From contig NW_024881296.1 in assembly GCF_018691265.1 (NCBI RefSeq), positions 6,851,427 through 6,915,426 of the forward strand: DNA of 64,000 nt. The letters run 5' to 3'. This document shows, in pieces, positions 62,750 to 64,000 of this stretch (its first letter is position 1; each line of letters starts with the position of its first letter). Source of the stretch: Tyto alba. Its lineage: Eukaryota; Chordata; Aves; Strigiformes; Tytonidae. The notes below the pieces were generated by a model. The model had not been told where the DNA came from. It did no database searches and worked only from the letters and a program-made list of their open reading frames with translations. The position numbers were made by a program, and so were the translations under genes.

Positions 62750-63640
62750 TGGCAAACTTTCCAAGATGTTCACTGCATGGCCTTGCTGGGCAAGTTGTTC
62801 TATGGTCTCAGTATTCCCAGTACTGGAAAGCTTTTCCTGCTATCTAATCGGCATCTCCCTCAAACCTATTACTTCTTGTCCTACTCCTGATAGATTTCTA
62901 GATTCATTATCCCATCCCATTTTGCAGAACACTTCTACACAGTTGACGACTCCTAGCATACTTTCTCATTCTGAGATCTAAATCTGCCCTCCAGTGACTC
63001 ACTGAACTACCATGCTGTACTATGCTGTTCAGGCCATTAACAAAAGCATCAAATAACACCAATGACAAGAAAGACTCTACCCCCCTGGTTTGTCCTTCCA
63101 TTTCTAGCCCAATAGAAGCTTTCCCAATCATTTTTTTTTCACCCCTCCTATAGCATGTTTTCCCAATTTCCTTATGAGAATCTGTGTGATATAGTGCAAA
63201 AGCCTTTCTAAGATGAGTTGTAAGACAACAGTTCCTCTCCTATGTCTACAAAGCCCCAAGCCCTGTTGCAGCAGGAAATTAGATCAGTTTAACACAATTT
63301 CCCTTTGAGAAATCTACACCAGTTCCTATACTTCTTTTCCTTTCCTTTTATTTTTTTTTTCCCCGTTTCTTACAGGGATGTATAGATTCTCTTGCTGACT
63401 GGTTGTTGCTTTATTCTTCTAGCAACTGAACTGTCAGGTCTGTAATCCCTGAGATCCTCTTGTCCCTACCCCTTTCAAATAAGATGCACTATTCACCTTT
63501 TAACCACCTTCTAGTACCTCTCTTATTTTTCACAAGCTCTTAAAGACTGTTAATGACTCAGATCTAATTAGACAGGACTTTAAAGGGCCCAGGATGAAAT
63601 ACATTAGACCCCATGAGTGTGGAAATATCATTCCTCTTGG
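62750..63640 (-). mobile_element. Ancient degraded CR1 (chicken repeat 1) LINE, 5'-truncated and internally deleted
   Basis: Read on the minus strand, the segment follows the order of a CR1 reverse-transcriptase region. At about 63580-63610 lies the counterpart of the SPGPD-x-IHP motif. At 63184-63217 is a decayed copy of RT motif A (family form SKAFDTVSH). At 63027-63089 is RT motif B (family form SGVPQGSVLGP..FNIFINDL). From about 62890 down to 62760 comes the C-terminal and 3' part; the plus-strand words CTATCTAATCGGCATCTCCC, ATTACTTCTTGTCCTACTCC and GGGCAAGTTGTTCTATGGTC match the reverse complement of the CR1 end. The part between motif B and the C-terminus, which should carry the YxDD-type catalytic motif, appears to be missing. 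Frameshifts and stops are many, so it is a molecular fossil. CR1 is the dominant LINE of birds and other sauropsids, which supports the taxonomic reading. The sequence may continue faintly to about 63830. Confidence 0.85.
62907..63131 (-). pseudogene. Fragment of CR1 reverse transcriptase (RT motif B region)
   Basis: This 74-codon open frame lies inside the CR1 relic. Residues 15-35 read TRGVESFLSLVLFDAFVNGL plus N, which aligns position by position with the CR1 RT motif B block (S/T-x-GV....L..VLF..F(I/V)N-x-L). In an active element this block forms part of the dNTP and template-binding palm. Here the PQG core is replaced (ESF), so catalysis would be lost. Downstream residues (about 50-74) are basic and do not match the expected FADD region, which agrees with an internal deletion. 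The start codon is accidental; the frame is only a residual open stretch. Confidence 0.65.
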
Positions 63641-64000
63641 TGCATTGTAACCTAATCTGGCAACACCTCAGATTTTTGCCTTGCACTACCTTTGGTCTCA
63701 CTTCATGCAAATTTGGATTTTCCCTGTCTTCAGCTGATATTCATCAAAATAAGGTTCTAATATAGTCAGAGAAACAAGGACAAAGAAGAGAGACTTCGTG
63801 ACTTGGAGAATATTTCAGATTTTCACCCTTTTACTGAAGCTTTGCAGAATGGTCCATGCCAAAGAAGGCTGCTGGGCCAACGACTCTGGTGCTTCCCCAG
63901 CCCCTCATACTGCCAGGGAGCTGCCCCAGTGTGGGAGCATGATGCTCCATGGGACCTTATGGACAGCCTGTCATGGTGATGCAAAAAGAGGCACCCTTAT
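63641..64000. other. Right edge; possible faint CR1 continuation, then unannotated DNA
   Basis: Around 63755-63800 the words AGAGAAACAAGGACAAAGAA and following could correspond to the reverse complement of a CR1 region upstream of the SPGPD motif, but the match is weak. The last 150 bp is GC-richer and shows nothing recognisable. Confidence 0.35.

Overview
This window reads as vertebrate nuclear DNA, most likely from a bird and possibly another archosaur or reptile. It is about 64 kb with no convincing protein-coding gene, tRNA, rRNA, CRISPR array, prokaryotic gene organisation or viral genome. The bird reading is an inference. It rests on the very low density of interspersed repeats, the absence of Alu, B1 or L1 sequence, a degraded CR1 retrotransposon at the right end, faint MIR-like and archosaur/turtle-type MITE relics, and pentanucleotide microsatellites. 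The whole stretch could be intergenic or lie inside a very large intron; the sequence alone does not say which.

No open reading frame exceeds 183 codons. The longest ones sit in GC-rich or strand-biased low-complexity DNA (about 12.1-12.5, 34.3-34.9 and 56.3-57.0 kb), where stop codons are rare by composition. None shows a domain I recognise. The only protein-like signal I trust is a decayed reverse transcriptase of CR1 type on the minus strand at about 62.75-63.64 kb.

Layout: 0-5 kb is featureless. A perfect (AACAT)22 array lies at 5.0-5.1 kb. Two clean hairpins are at 6.25 and 7.20 kb and a purine-rich tract at 7.83-7.97 kb. A short CpG-dense patch with an adjoining MIR-like relic is at 11.5-11.8 kb, followed by a pyrimidine-rich tract (12.1-12.4 kb). 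An AT-rich, TAAT-rich segment with a 14-bp palindrome lies at 16.1-16.5 kb. Two MITE-like relics are at 22.0-22.25 kb and an MIR/L2-type tail at 25.36-25.43 kb. The best CpG-island-like segment is at 26.07-26.50 kb, and a T16G10 junction is at 26.66 kb. A 16-bp palindrome with two CAGCTG E-boxes stands beside an MIR relic at 31.3 kb. GC-rich DNA follows at 34.3-34.8 kb, a 13-bp inverted repeat at 39.4 kb, a 23-bp tandem duplication at 44.0 kb, a hairpin at 54.7 kb and GC-rich DNA at 56.3-56.9 kb. The CR1 relic occupies the right end.

No genes can be seen working together. The points most worth a second look are the two CpG-dense patches as possible orphan regulatory elements, the double E-box palindrome, the perfect hairpins, and the structure of the CR1 relic: it keeps reverse-transcriptase motif A and B remnants but has apparently lost the segment with the catalytic YxDD-type motif. 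Family assignments rest on remembered consensus patterns, not on a database search.
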